From contig NZ_JBGFFE010000005.1 in assembly GCF_041224415.1 (NCBI RefSeq), positions 66,904 to 130,903 on the forward strand: a stretch of DNA of 64,000 nucleotides. Reading direction: 5' to 3'. Below, in pieces: positions 36,285 through 44,801 of this stretch. The stretch comes from Clostridium_B lapidicellarium. Lineage in GTDB: Bacteria; Bacillota; Clostridia; Clostridiales; Clostridiaceae. Under the pieces are notes generated by a model. The model searched no databases, was not told where the DNA came from, and saw only the letters and a list, made by a program, of their open reading frames with translations. Within the stretch, counting starts at the first letter, position 1; each line of letters opens with the position of its first letter. The position numbers were made by a program, and so were the translations under genes.

Positions 36285-37541
36285 CTATACACTCTCGATT
36301 TCAACGTCTTTTACGAGGTTGGAATAGGGAATCTTCTCGCCATTTCTTTCTACATGCACATCCCATGCATCATTCGTATCCTCTACATACCGGCGGAGGA
36401 TAACGGAGGCATACTTCGGGTCAAGTTCCATCATGTAACAAATCCGATTTAACTTTTCACAGGCCATGAGCGTGGAACCGGAACCGCCGAAAGTATCGAG
36501 GATGACAGCGTTCTCCTGGCTGGAATTCTGGATCGGATAGCCAAGGAGGTCGAGCGGTTTGGAAGTCGGGTGATCTTTATTTCGTTTTGGTTTATCGTAA
36601 TTCCAGATGGTCGTCTGCTTCCTGTCAGCGTACCACGGGTGTTTTCCATTCTGCAGAAAGCCATACAAAATCGGCTCGTGCTGCCATTGATAGTCGGAGC
36701 GGCCGAGTACGAGACTGTTCTTTACCCAGATGCAGACACCCGCGAGATGAAAGCCTGCGTCGATGAAGGCCTTCCGGAAGTTCAGGTCTTCCGTGTCCGC
36801 ATGGAACACATAAGCCGCGCCGCCTTTTTCGAGATGGTCAGCCATGTTCTTGAAAGAAGAGAGTAGAAAGTTATAAAATTCCTCGCCCTTCAGGCTGTCG
36901 TTTTCTATCGTGAGGCCGTCCGAGGCTTTGAAGGAAACTCCGTAAGGCGGGTCGGTTACGATGAGGTTGGCCCTCTTGTTGCCCATGAGCGTGTTCACGT
37001 CATCCGCCGAAGTAGCATCACCACACATGAGGTGATGTTTTCCAACTGTCCAGATGTCGCCGCGTTCCACAAATGACGCTTTCTCAAGTGCAGCGGAAAG
37101 ATTGAAGTCATCGTCCTCGACGTTTTTTCCGGAGTCGTCGTTCATCAGCTTTTCGAGCTCATCGCTGTCGAAACCGAGAAGTGAAATGTCAAAGGACTCA
37201 TCCTGCAGGTCGGACAGTTCAACGGAGAGCATCTCTTCGTCCCATCCGGCGCCCAGTGCGAGCTGGTTATCCGCGAGGATATAGGCCCGTTTCTGAGCAT
37301 CCGTCAGGTTTTCGGCAAAGACACAGGGAACGGTGGTATAGCCTTCCTCACGTGCCGCCTGCACTCTGCCGTGGCCGACCAAGATGTTGTATTTGCTGTC
37401 GATGACGGCGGGAGAGACAAAACCGAACTCCCGAAGGCTGGCTCTCAGCTGCGCAATCTGTTCTTTTGAATGCGTCCTCGCATTCCGGGCATAGGGCACC
37501 AGTTTATCGATCGGTACCTGCTCAAATTTGGTTGTATCCAT
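36285..37541 (-). CDS. ParB-like domain / DNA N-methyltransferase fusion
   Basis: 418 residues. The N-terminal ParB/sulfiredoxin-like domain (about 1-90: PYARNARTHSKEQIAQLRASLREFG, VGHGRVQAARE) is followed by a beta-class amino methylase: catalytic DPPYGVSF (about residue 197), late SAM motif DTFGGSGSTLMACE (about residue 368). Such phage methylases protect the genome from host restriction or mark it for packaging. The ATG abuts the TerS stop, so TerS and methylase are made together. Confidence 0.9.
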   Translation of the reverse strand: MDTTKFEQVPIDKLVPYARNARTHSKEQIAQLRASLREFGFVSPAVIDSKYNILVGHGRVQAAREEGYTTVPCVFAENLTDAQKRAYILADNQLALGAGWDEEMLSVELSDLQDESFDISLLGFDSDELEKLMNDDSGKNVEDDDFNLSAALEKASFVERGDIWTVGKHHLMCGDATSADDVNTLMGNKRANLIVTDPPYGVSFKASDGLTIENDSLKGEEFYNFLLSSFKNMADHLEKGGAAYVFHADTEDLNFRKAFIDAGFHLAGVCIWVKNSLVLGRSDYQWQHEPILYGFLQNGKHPWYADRKQTTIWNYDKPKRNKDHPTSKPLDLLGYPIQNSSQENAVILDTFGGSGSTLMACEKLNRICYMMELDPKYASVILRRYVEDTNDAWDVHVERNGEKIPYSNLVKDVEIESV

Positions 37542-38102
37542 TTATATTCCCTTTCTGGCGCGGAGCAGCCGTTCCATGACGTCATCCTGCGGATTGAGGC
37601 CGCCGTATTCTGTTGAGCAGTTCTCCTTCACAATCTGGAAGATTTCATCCCATAGGCGGTTGGCCTGATTCATGTAGTTGATGCCGATGTTAATGAAGGG
37701 AGAAGGGATCGGCTTGCCAGTCGTCGGATGCTTTGAAAGATATCCGAGCTTCGTTGTTATCTCTTCACACTGAATCCATCTTGCGGAGCACATAGCGTAG
37801 CGTTCCAAGAGCTGCGGCGAAACCTTCTGCGCGACACCGATTCTCTGGAGCCATTCCCAGGTTTCCCGGTAGATTTCACCGGCTTCGAGCGTCGAGCCGT
37901 CATGCTGCTTGGCAGAAAGAAAGTCATGCGGTGCTGGCATGTCGGCACCTTCCATCTCCGGGATATCCAGCACCTCAAGCGGTCTGCCGCCCGGATTTCC
38001 GTTCGCGGCTTTCTCGGATACTGCAGATTTTTTGCGTCCAGCACCCGAACGTCTGCCGCCGCGGCCGCCGGTATTATTCGATTTTGTTGGTATTTTTCTC
38101 AC
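37542..38102 (-). CDS. terS: Phage terminase small subunit, P27 family
   Basis: 186 residues. A Gly/Arg-rich start (GGRGGRRSGAGRKKS) and GNPGGRPLEVLDIPEMEGADMPAPHDFLS are typical of P27-type small subunits. It binds the packaging site and hands DNA to TerL. Helical core about residues 70-170. Confidence 0.88.
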   Translation of the reverse strand: MRKIPTKSNNTGGRGGRRSGAGRKKSAVSEKAANGNPGGRPLEVLDIPEMEGADMPAPHDFLSAKQHDGSTLEAGEIYRETWEWLQRIGVAQKVSPQLLERYAMCSARWIQCEEITTKLGYLSKHPTTGKPIPSPFINIGINYMNQANRLWDEIFQIVKENCSTEYGGLNPQDDVMERLLRARKGI

Positions 38103-38211
38103 CGCCTTCTTTTATTACCCTTTTGAATACGCTTTTTTCGCGCGTGTGAGGGGACGGCGCTTTCCGCTGAAGGAGTGTTTCATGATTTTGACCGCCCCCA
38201 CCCGCCAAAAA

Positions 38212-38559
38212 TCATCTATCACCACGCTGCTTATGAATCTTCTCGTGGCAGGAGCGGCAAAGGCTCATCAGGTTTGATTCGTCATTTGTACCTCCCTCGG
38301 AGAGAGGAATGATGTGGTGGACCTCCTCGACTGCAACATAGCGTCCTTCCTTCAAACACTGCTCACAGAGCGGATGCTTGCGGACGTAACGGTCACGGAT
38401 TTTCTTCCACGCTCTGCCGTAGCGCTTGCTGGTGGAGTAACCTCGGGTAAACTGTTCGTAGTGCCGCCGCACAAGCTTCACGTGTTCTTCGCAGTAGGTA
38501 CCGTCAGTTAGACGCGGGCACCCGGGGTAACGGCACGGACGTTTTGGTTTATACGGCAT
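38212..38559 (-). CDS. Phage HNH endonuclease
   Basis: 115 residues. CRYPGCPRL...CEEH and CEQCL...CRSCHEKIH give two zinc-binding pairs; VEEVHHIIPLSEGGTNDESNLMSLC is the HNH core. HNH nucleases next to terminase genes assist head packaging in HK97-like phages. Same direction as TerS, 109 bases upstream. Confidence 0.9.
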   Translation of the reverse strand: MPYKPKRPCRYPGCPRLTDGTYCEEHVKLVRRHYEQFTRGYSTSKRYGRAWKKIRDRYVRKHPLCEQCLKEGRYVAVEEVHHIIPLSEGGTNDESNLMSLCRSCHEKIHKQRGDR

Positions 38560-38582
38560 TCATTCACTTCCTCACGGGTATC

Positions 38583-38615
38583 AAAAAAGCCACCGGGGAT
38601 TTCTCCTCGATGGCT
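38583..38615 (-). terminator. Terminator upstream of the HNH gene
   Basis: Minus strand AGCCATCGAGG, loop AGAAAT, CCCCGGTGGCT (one mismatch, one wobble), then TTTTTT. It closes the early/replication transcript before the packaging genes. Confidence 0.8.
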
Positions 38616-38688
38616 TTCACCTTTTCAGTTCTCTATGCTATTAGTATAGCACACTCAAACGGGAAAGTCGTCCACGATTTTACTCACT

Positions 38689-39144
38689 TTACTGCTTTCC
38701 GTACAGCAGCAGCGCCAGATGCTTCAGCGCGCGGTTCTTTTTGTTGTAGGCGGAGGAACGCTCTATGCTGAAGTGCTCACAGACTGTGCCAACGGGTTCA
38801 TCTGTTCCGTTGGAAAGGTAAAACGCTTTCAGCACATACCGCTCACCCTCGGTCAGATTTTCCCACGCTGGCTGGAACCACGCCATGTACTCCAGCGCCT
38901 GCCAGTACCGCTCTTTCAGCACGTCGATTTCCTCGATGCCGTTTAAAATGCGTTCCTCACAGGCCTGCGGGTTATAGGCGTGCGGCATCCTATCAAAACT
39001 GGGACTGCGGACGCTTTCTATCTTTTCATGCTCCGCTCGGATGTTGTCGGGCGTGTGTTCCAGAATGAATTGCATGCTGCCGTAGTCCTTGAGGGCATCC
39101 AAGGCGGCAGCCCTTTTATTCAGGTATTTCCATGCTATCTGCAT
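38689..39144 (-). CDS. Sigma-factor-like phage regulator (ArpU/DUF1492 type)
   Basis: 151 residues. The C-terminal part (LTEGERYVLKAFYLSNGTDEPV, VCEHFSIERSSAYNKKNRALKHL) looks like sigma region 4, as in late-gene activators of firmicute phages. Start MQIAWKYLNKR at 39144 has GGAGGT. Position at the end of the early operon, just before the packaging genes, supports a role in switching on late transcription. Confidence 0.75.
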   Translation of the reverse strand: MQIAWKYLNKRAAALDALKDYGSMQFILEHTPDNIRAEHEKIESVRSPSFDRMPHAYNPQACEERILNGIEEIDVLKERYWQALEYMAWFQPAWENLTEGERYVLKAFYLSNGTDEPVGTVCEHFSIERSSAYNKKNRALKHLALLLYGKQ

Positions 39145-39198
39145 AACCGTACCTCCGTAAAGATGAATTGAAAGTTTCACTCGGATTGGCACGGATTG

Positions 39199-40575
39199 TC
39201 AAAAGTTGTCTCTGATTTTCAGGTCCGCCTTCACGGCGTTGATCAGGGCTGCCTGTGTGTTGTTCTTATGCGAGAGGGCTTTCAGAATGCGACCATCAAT
39301 GGTTCCCTTTGTGATGATGTGCTGAATCACCACAGTGCTTGCGGTTTGGCCCTGTCTCCAGAGACGGGCGTTTGTCTGCTGGTAGAGCTCCAGCGACCAT
39401 GTCAGCCCGAACCAGATGAGCGTTGAGCCGCCGCTTTGCAGGTTCAGCCCATGCCCGGCAGAAGCGGGATGCACGAGGGCCACGGGAAGTTCGCCGTTGT
39501 TCCATCTGCGGATGCTGTCGGAAGTATTAAGGCAGGAGGACGGGATGTGGAGTTTGTGCAGCCGCTCGGATATTCTGGCGAAGTCATGCTTGAACCAGTA
39601 GGCCACCAGCACAGGCTTCCCGTTTGCCGCTTCGATCAGGTCCTCCAGTGCGTCCAGCTTTCGGTCATGAATGTGAACAACGATTCCGGTGTCAGAGTAA
39701 ACGGCACCGTTGGCCATCTGACACAGCTTTCCGGAGAGGGACGCGGCATTGGCGGCTGTGATGTCGCCGGCCGGAAGCTGCAGAACCAGATTCTTCTTTA
39801 GGCTGTCGTACCGTTTCTGTTCCTCATCGGACAGGCGGACTTCATATTCGCTGCTGATGAGCTTTGGCATTTTTAGGTGATCCGTCGACTTCATGGAAAT
39901 CGTGATATCCGAAATTTCCCGGTAGATGGTGTCCTCCGCGCCCGGCAGCGGCTTATAGGAATAGATGATCTCACCATTTCGCTTATCCGGCATGAAGTAA
40001 TTCGTGCGGTACTGGGTAATGAACCGTCCGAGGCGCTGGCCCATATCCAGAAGGCGGAACTCCGCCCAGAGATCCATAAGGCCATTTGATGAAGGGGTAC
40101 CGGTGAGTCCTACGATACGTTTTACATTGGGCCTTACTTTCATCATGGAACGGAAGCGCTTTGACCGATGATTTTTGAAGGAAGAGAGCTCGTCAAGAAT
40201 GACCATATCAAAGTCAAATGGGAATCCGGACTCGTCAATCAACCATCCGAGATTTTCACGGTTTATGATGGTGATATCGGCATTCTGCATTAGGGCGATT
40301 CTGCGTTCCTTTACATTTCCTACTGCAACAGAATAGGTCAGTTCTTTGAGGTGCGACCATTTTCTGATTTCGGAAGGCCAGGTATCGCGGGCGACGCGGA
40401 GCGGTGCGACGACGAGAACCCGGTGAACTTCAAAACTGTCGAACAACAGGTCTTTGATGGCCGTCAGACTGATTACAGTTTTGCCAAGGCCCATATCGAG
40501 GAGAACTGCGGCGATAGGATGCGTTTCGATATAGTCTATAGCATATTTCTGATAATCATGTGGCTTGAAGTTCAT
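39199..40575 (-). CDS. SNF2-type DEAD-box helicase
   Basis: 458 residues. Walker A LDMGLGKTVISL (about residue 30), Walker B variant VILDELSSFKNH, SAT-like LTGTPSSN, and motif VI RLWRQGQTA. DNA-stimulated translocase of phage replication modules. The start at 40575 (MNFKPHDYQ) has AAGGATG and overlaps the VRR-NUC gene by 20 bases. Confidence 0.93.
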   Translation of the reverse strand: MNFKPHDYQKYAIDYIETHPIAAVLLDMGLGKTVISLTAIKDLLFDSFEVHRVLVVAPLRVARDTWPSEIRKWSHLKELTYSVAVGNVKERRIALMQNADITIINRENLGWLIDESGFPFDFDMVILDELSSFKNHRSKRFRSMMKVRPNVKRIVGLTGTPSSNGLMDLWAEFRLLDMGQRLGRFITQYRTNYFMPDKRNGEIIYSYKPLPGAEDTIYREISDITISMKSTDHLKMPKLISSEYEVRLSDEEQKRYDSLKKNLVLQLPAGDITAANAASLSGKLCQMANGAVYSDTGIVVHIHDRKLDALEDLIEAANGKPVLVAYWFKHDFARISERLHKLHIPSSCLNTSDSIRRWNNGELPVALVHPASAGHGLNLQSGGSTLIWFGLTWSLELYQQTNARLWRQGQTASTVVIQHIITKGTIDGRILKALSHKNNTQAALINAVKADLKIRDNF

Positions 40576-40837
40576 CCAGCATCCTTCCAATCTGCTTTAC
40601 GCTGTCGATCACATATACTTTAAAACCCAACGACCGAAGCAGCCGGTGCCTTGCCAACTGGAGCGGGCGCGGCTTCTTTCCGGGTGCCTTCAGTTCCGCA
40701 AAGGCGATAAGGCCGTCAGATAATAAGACGATGCGGTCTGGCATTCCCGCAAAACCTGGAGACACGAACTTCAGGGCGATGCCGCCTGCCTTTTTAACTG
40801 CCAGCGTTAATTTGTTTTCAATATCTTTTTCTCGCAT
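40556..40837 (-). CDS. VRR-NUC domain nuclease
   Basis: 93 residues. Minimal PD-(D/E)XK nuclease: KAGGIALKFVSPGFAGMPDRIVLL gives the Asp, AFAELKAPG the Glu-x-Lys. This small form accompanies SNF2 helicases in phages and likely cuts branched DNA. Start at 40837 has AAGGAG. Confidence 0.92.
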   Translation of the reverse strand: MREKDIENKLTLAVKKAGGIALKFVSPGFAGMPDRIVLLSDGLIAFAELKAPGKKPRPLQLARHRLLRSLGFKVYVIDSVKQIGRMLDELQAT

Positions 40838-41037
40838 TCCGTATACTCCTTCCAACATTCCTCGAACGTTTTCAGACATTTGTCACTGGCATTTCTACAA
40901 ATGAGATATTTTTTTACCTTGTCATGTCTGCCAGCTTTCGGAAAATAAAAACCATCATCCTTTATGTCACGTGCCAGATTGCCTTTCGGGGAATCGTCAG
41001 TTAAGAAATTGTGTTTCATCCAAGTGTAAAACTGCAT
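40807..41037 (-). CDS. YozE-family SAM-like small protein
   Basis: 76 residues. FYTWMKHNFLTDDSPKGNLARDI with later CLKTFEECWKEYTECEK follows the YozE SAM-like fold, a short helical DNA- or protein-binding domain. It overlaps the VRR-NUC gene by 31 bases. Exact role unknown. Confidence 0.8.
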   Translation of the reverse strand: MQFYTWMKHNFLTDDSPKGNLARDIKDDGFYFPKAGRHDKVKKYLICRNASDKCLKTFEECWKEYTECEKKILKTN

Positions 41038-41077
41038 ATCTACAAACCCTTTCTAAACGTTGATTTTTCGGACTTTT

Positions 41078-41170
41078 ACAAGGTGTATCAAGGTAGCTGC
41101 ACGAACTTTTTCTTATATGATTTTTTATGGCCTATAGAAAAGTCTGTGTAGAGAGGTTGATACACCTTGT
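41078..41170. repeat. Perfect 14-bp inverted repeat in the primase-YozE gap
   Basis: ACAAGGTGTATCAA (41078-41091) and TTGATACACCTTGT (41157-41170) are exact inverses, 65 bases apart, in a gene-free 145-base gap. It could pair an RNA across the leader or bind a dimeric protein at two sites. Confidence 0.8.
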
Positions 41171-41182
41171 CATCGGTGCCAT

Positions 41183-43456
41183 TCATTTCAGAAAATCCTC
41201 CTCGGCGCCGGTATCCTCACGAATGCGAAGACCCTTAAAATAGCGTTTTCGATTCAGCGTCAGCCGTTCAAATCCAGCCTTCTCCAGAGCAAAATAGAAA
41301 TCCGCAGTGCTGCGAACATATTCGTTACAGTCGAGAGAATAGTTCCGGTACGCTTGGTACAGGGCCGCGGAGCTTTCCTTAAATGAAGGGCCGGCTTCAC
41401 ATTTATATTCAAGAAAATGCCCGAACCAGTCATTCTGACTGCGGTATTCATTGATGGCTTTCGCCACACAGTCGGGAACTGGAATCTGGTAGTCGAGTGC
41501 GATTACTTTCTTTGCACCTTCAATGATCCAAGCCAGAATGCTTTCACCAGCGTTTTCATACAAATACTCGCCATAATTCTTGATGTCGGTATTGCCTTCA
41601 ATCTTGGCACCAAACGGAATGACAATAAGCCTGCGCCAGATACCATCATCCGATGCTGAGACACGCGGCAGATGGTTGGTATAGAGTACGAGAGTATGGC
41701 AGGGCTTGAAAGAGAACGGGTCTTTGTATTTCTTTTCTGCAAATACGTCATCCGTAGAGCAGAGCTGTTTGATTGTTGAGTCATTGAGTCTCGCGCCTTC
41801 CTGCATTTCTGCAGCGATGAGAAGCCGCTTTCCTTTGACCTCAGCCATTTCCGGCTTGATGTTCCTGCGGCATCCGACGGTCAGGGTATCGGCGGAGATA
41901 TTTCCGCTGTAAAGGCCGAGCACACGGGACACCGAATTCCAGAAGGTTGACTTCCCGTTCCGTCCGTCACCATAGGCAATAATCAGTGCTTCCACATAGA
42001 CTTTTCCGATAGCGGCAAGGCCGCAGATCATCTGGACGTAATTGATAAGCTGCTGATTCTTCTGAAAAATGAGGTCAAGGCAGTCCAGCCAGAGCTTTTC
42101 GCCTTTCGAACTGGGCGAGACGGACGTAATTTTTGTGATAAAGTCATCCGCTGAATGTTCCCGCGCACCGGCCATGCCTTTTCTGAGGTCATAAGTTGCT
42201 TCCGGCGTGCAGAGCAGAAAGCAGTCCGCGTCCAAATCCCGCGGCGAGATTTCCAGCATCGGGTGCGATTCTTTCAGTGTTGACGTGATATTCTTGGAAT
42301 CCCGGCGGCGGATTGCAAAATCCCGATAGGCTTTAGCAGTGAGAAAGTCCTGATAAGCCTGCATCTGTTCGTCATTCATTAACTGTACGGCTTTTGCTTT
42401 TGATGTATTGTCGAGGATATCCTGGGCACCGGTGTCCTTCAGCTTTTTCAAGGTTTCCATCATGTCTTTTTCTGATTCCTTCATCTGCCTTCGGGTAAGT
42501 TCGTGCGCGACTGCCTGAGCGCCTGGCTCTGTTTCCTGCCAGTAGTGGCCGCTGTAACGGATGAAGTGAGTGGACGGAGAGTAGCGGAGCTCGTTTGAAA
42601 AGTACTTTGCGAGCACTTCGGCCTGACCGACGTCGGAGAAATCATCCGGCTTATAGCTGTTTTCATCGTTATAAACTTCCGGAGAAACGTAGCCATCCTC
42701 CTTGCTAATCTTGGAATAAAAGCGCTGGGCGCTGTGCCAGATTGTGTTAAGCTCACCGGCTTCAAGTGGTGGATTGCACTTTGCAGCTTCTTCAAGAAAG
42801 CTCCGGTAAGCAGTGTCTGTATCGCCGTATTTTTTGATGACGATACCGGCAAAGCGGGACATCGTCGCGTTGCGGCTGCCTTCTGGGATAACAGAATCAT
42901 TTTCATAGCCGCCGGACAGATTCTTGTCAAAATCCTCACCGTTCAGGAATTCTGTAAGATTCATGCGGCCGGGATAGAGCTCGACATTGGAATCCGCTGT
43001 ACCAAAGAAAAAGCGCGCTGCATCCAGAGCTTTTGTATCAAAATACGGAAAGATGGAATTGACCAGTTTCTTCATATCGCTGTAGAGTGAGGCATCGGTC
43101 ACGCGGTCAATCGGGAAAAGCACATGGAATTTCGGCCTCGCGGGTTTTCCGTTTTTCTCACGTTTATGGAAACGGCTGTAATGAACGGCAAAACTGACTC
43201 CCGGAAAGGCGTCCATGACATTCTTTGGGGTAACCCAGTCTTTCGGATTCTCCGAGTGGTCATTGTCGCAGTCTACCGGAAGGCAGTCAGCGGAGATAAA
43301 GTTGTCGCCATTCCTGTAGTGGTTTTTATATTCTGCACAGACATAGTCATGGCAGACGGCAGCTTTTAGATTGTCTGCATCCATGATGACAGTCTTATGC
43401 GGATAGGAGCAGTTACTCGGATTTCCAATTACATCTGAACTGTAGAGGGTAAACAT
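41183..43456 (-). CDS. Phage primase/helicase, D5/P4 type
   Basis: 757 residues. The N-terminal part has a primase-polymerase-like fold (PVDCDNDHSENPKDWVTP, KFHVLFPIDR, DAARFFFGT), the middle a D5_N region, and the C-terminal part a superfamily 3 helicase with Walker A YGDGRNGKSTFWN (about residue 490). It primes and unwinds phage DNA. It shares its ATG region with the stop of the next upstream gene, so they are coupled. Confidence 0.92.
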   Translation of the reverse strand: MFTLYSSDVIGNPSNCSYPHKTVIMDADNLKAAVCHDYVCAEYKNHYRNGDNFISADCLPVDCDNDHSENPKDWVTPKNVMDAFPGVSFAVHYSRFHKREKNGKPARPKFHVLFPIDRVTDASLYSDMKKLVNSIFPYFDTKALDAARFFFGTADSNVELYPGRMNLTEFLNGEDFDKNLSGGYENDSVIPEGSRNATMSRFAGIVIKKYGDTDTAYRSFLEEAAKCNPPLEAGELNTIWHSAQRFYSKISKEDGYVSPEVYNDENSYKPDDFSDVGQAEVLAKYFSNELRYSPSTHFIRYSGHYWQETEPGAQAVAHELTRRQMKESEKDMMETLKKLKDTGAQDILDNTSKAKAVQLMNDEQMQAYQDFLTAKAYRDFAIRRRDSKNITSTLKESHPMLEISPRDLDADCFLLCTPEATYDLRKGMAGAREHSADDFITKITSVSPSSKGEKLWLDCLDLIFQKNQQLINYVQMICGLAAIGKVYVEALIIAYGDGRNGKSTFWNSVSRVLGLYSGNISADTLTVGCRRNIKPEMAEVKGKRLLIAAEMQEGARLNDSTIKQLCSTDDVFAEKKYKDPFSFKPCHTLVLYTNHLPRVSASDDGIWRRLIVIPFGAKIEGNTDIKNYGEYLYENAGESILAWIIEGAKKVIALDYQIPVPDCVAKAINEYRSQNDWFGHFLEYKCEAGPSFKESSAALYQAYRNYSLDCNEYVRSTADFYFALEKAGFERLTLNRKRYFKGLRIREDTGAEEDFLK

Positions 43457-43785
43457 CAGTCGTACACCTCCTCCGATTCCTGCTCCAGTACCTTTGTAAT
43501 GAACTTTAGGGCACGAATCATGGTTTCAAGTTCGCAGTCGCCGCAGAGCGTAACTTCAAGTCCGCTGCAGCCGAACTGATTCACGTAGGAATTGACCGTC
43601 ATGTCCGTGCCGCCTGCGTCTTCAATCCTAAAATAGGTGCGTCCGCCGTGGCCGGTATCGCCGCCCTTGTATCCTGTGGTACCGGCTTCCACTTCGAGAA
43701 TATTGCAGCTTATGACGTTGCGGCTATAGGTTGTAATCTCAGTACTGTCCTCGAGTGTTCTTCTTTTTTCTTTCACTTCATACAT
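43456..43785 (-). CDS. Conserved phage protein of unknown function
   Basis: 109 residues, mostly beta-like: ITTYSRNVISCNILEVEAGTTGYKGGD, GHGGRTYFRIEDAGGTDM, CGDCELETMIRAL. I do not recognise it by a named domain. Start MYEVKEKRR at 43785 has GAGG 9 bases upstream; ATG codons further upstream lack a site. Copy 2 of the leader motif lies in its 5' region. Confidence 0.6.
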   Translation of the reverse strand: MYEVKEKRRTLEDSTEITTYSRNVISCNILEVEAGTTGYKGGDTGHGGRTYFRIEDAGGTDMTVNSYVNQFGCSGLEVTLCGDCELETMIRALKFITKVLEQESEEVYD

Positions 43786-43835
43786 CGCGTTAAACCTCAT
43801 TTCTGGGTAGACTAAGGGCACCCATCCCTACTTTT

Positions 43836-43863
43836 CACTGGAGATGAACGCCTGATTTGAGCG
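43836..43863 (-). promoter_or_regulatory. Conserved phage leader motif, copy 2
   Basis: Minus strand CGCTCAA (43857-43863), 12 bases, TCTCCAGTG (43836-43844), then AAAAGTAGGGATG. CATCTC can pair with GGGATG around the loop. This is the only copy without an obvious terminator in front. Confidence 0.7.
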
Positions 43864-43871
43864 GATGATTT

Positions 43872-44660
43872 TTAATTCCCTTGTTCGATGAGTGGAAGAT
43901 TCCCGTCAGCTTTCATAAGGTCGTAAATAAAGAGACGCCCGGACTGGGTCCAATAAGTATGAACGGCAGTATGCGCTTCTCCATCCGAACCGGAATAGGT
44001 AGTGGTTTTGGTAGACGTGTATCCTCTGTCGGCATATTTCTGATAAAGGAGCCAGATTCCACTTGGCTGTTTGAATTGAATTTTCTTGTCGTGCAGCCAC
44101 TTGTTCATATGTTTGGCGCTCCAACCATAGTCTTTGGCGATAATCGAAATGGCCACGAGATCCTTGCAGTTCAAAACGACATCGTAATAGCTGACTTTTG
44201 GTTTCATTTCGGCAATCTGCTGTGTCTGCACGGCAACCGTGTTTTCAAGAGACTTACATTTTTCACGTTCAGCTTTGAGTTCCTGCAGCGCAGCAATGGC
44301 AAGATCAGGATCAGCCAGAATGTCATCAATCGCATAGAGACCATGTTTACGGATTGAAGGCAGTACTTCAGATGTTACCCACTTTTTGAAGCGCTTTGCT
44401 GAAGGAAGTTTGCTGAAGAGAATCAGAGAATACAGACCAGATTCATTAATTACGGCCATCTGCTGTTTTCCACCAAGGGTGTCACATTTCGTTACTCCCT
44501 TGTCGTCATCATCCACATGGTCAATCAGTGCTTTACGAGGATTGCTGTAGCCGAGAATATCGGCCACATCCTTACCAACAAACCATGGTTCGTTGGCAAT
44601 CGTGATTGTCCGGATAGATCCGAACTCCGCGTTTGTAAATGTTGTTATTTCGTTTGACAT
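43872..44660 (-). CDS. Phage antirepressor (BRO-N + KilAC)
   Basis: 262 residues. BRO-N domain in about 1-110 (EPWFVGKDVADILGYSNPRKAL, INESGLYSLILFSKLPSAKRFKKWV, VLPSIRKHGLY) and KilAC C-terminus (about 140-262: VLNCKDLVAISIIAKDYGWSA, WLLYQKYADRGYTSTKT). Such proteins bind a lysogenic repressor to promote induction. No CI-type repressor gene is seen in the window. Confidence 0.92.
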   Translation of the reverse strand: MSNEITTFTNAEFGSIRTITIANEPWFVGKDVADILGYSNPRKALIDHVDDDDKGVTKCDTLGGKQQMAVINESGLYSLILFSKLPSAKRFKKWVTSEVLPSIRKHGLYAIDDILADPDLAIAALQELKAEREKCKSLENTVAVQTQQIAEMKPKVSYYDVVLNCKDLVAISIIAKDYGWSAKHMNKWLHDKKIQFKQPSGIWLLYQKYADRGYTSTKTTTYSGSDGEAHTAVHTYWTQSGRLFIYDLMKADGNLPLIEQGN

Positions 44661-44720
44661 ATGATTGTCCTTTCCGGGCGGGCAGAAAAATTTTTATATG
44701 ACGCTCACCCTTTCACTTTC

Positions 44721-44748
44721 CACTGGAGAAAGGCAGTCGTTTTGAGCG
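44721..44748 (-). promoter_or_regulatory. Conserved phage leader motif, copy 3
   Basis: Minus strand CGCTCAA (44742-44748), 12 bases, TCTCCAGTG (44721-44729), then GAAAGTGAAAGGG. CCTTTC pairs with GAAAGG around the TCCAGTGGAAAGT loop. It directly follows the terminator T-run and leads into the antirepressor gene. Confidence 0.7.
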
Positions 44749-44780
44749 AAAAAATCACCTCCGCTTTTTCACGGAGGTGA
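44749..44780 (-). terminator. Terminator after the DNA polymerase gene
   Basis: Minus strand TCACCTCCG, loop TGAAAAAG, CGGAGGTGA, then TTTTTTC. Perfect 9-bp stem. Confidence 0.88.
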
Positions 44781-44801
44781 GAACTGTCTATTGACGTTGT
44801 T

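Noticed and set aside
41038..41182. Rho-independent terminator from the 14-bp inverted repeat
   Set aside because: The arms are 65 bases apart and no T-run follows the distal arm, so it does not have terminator form.
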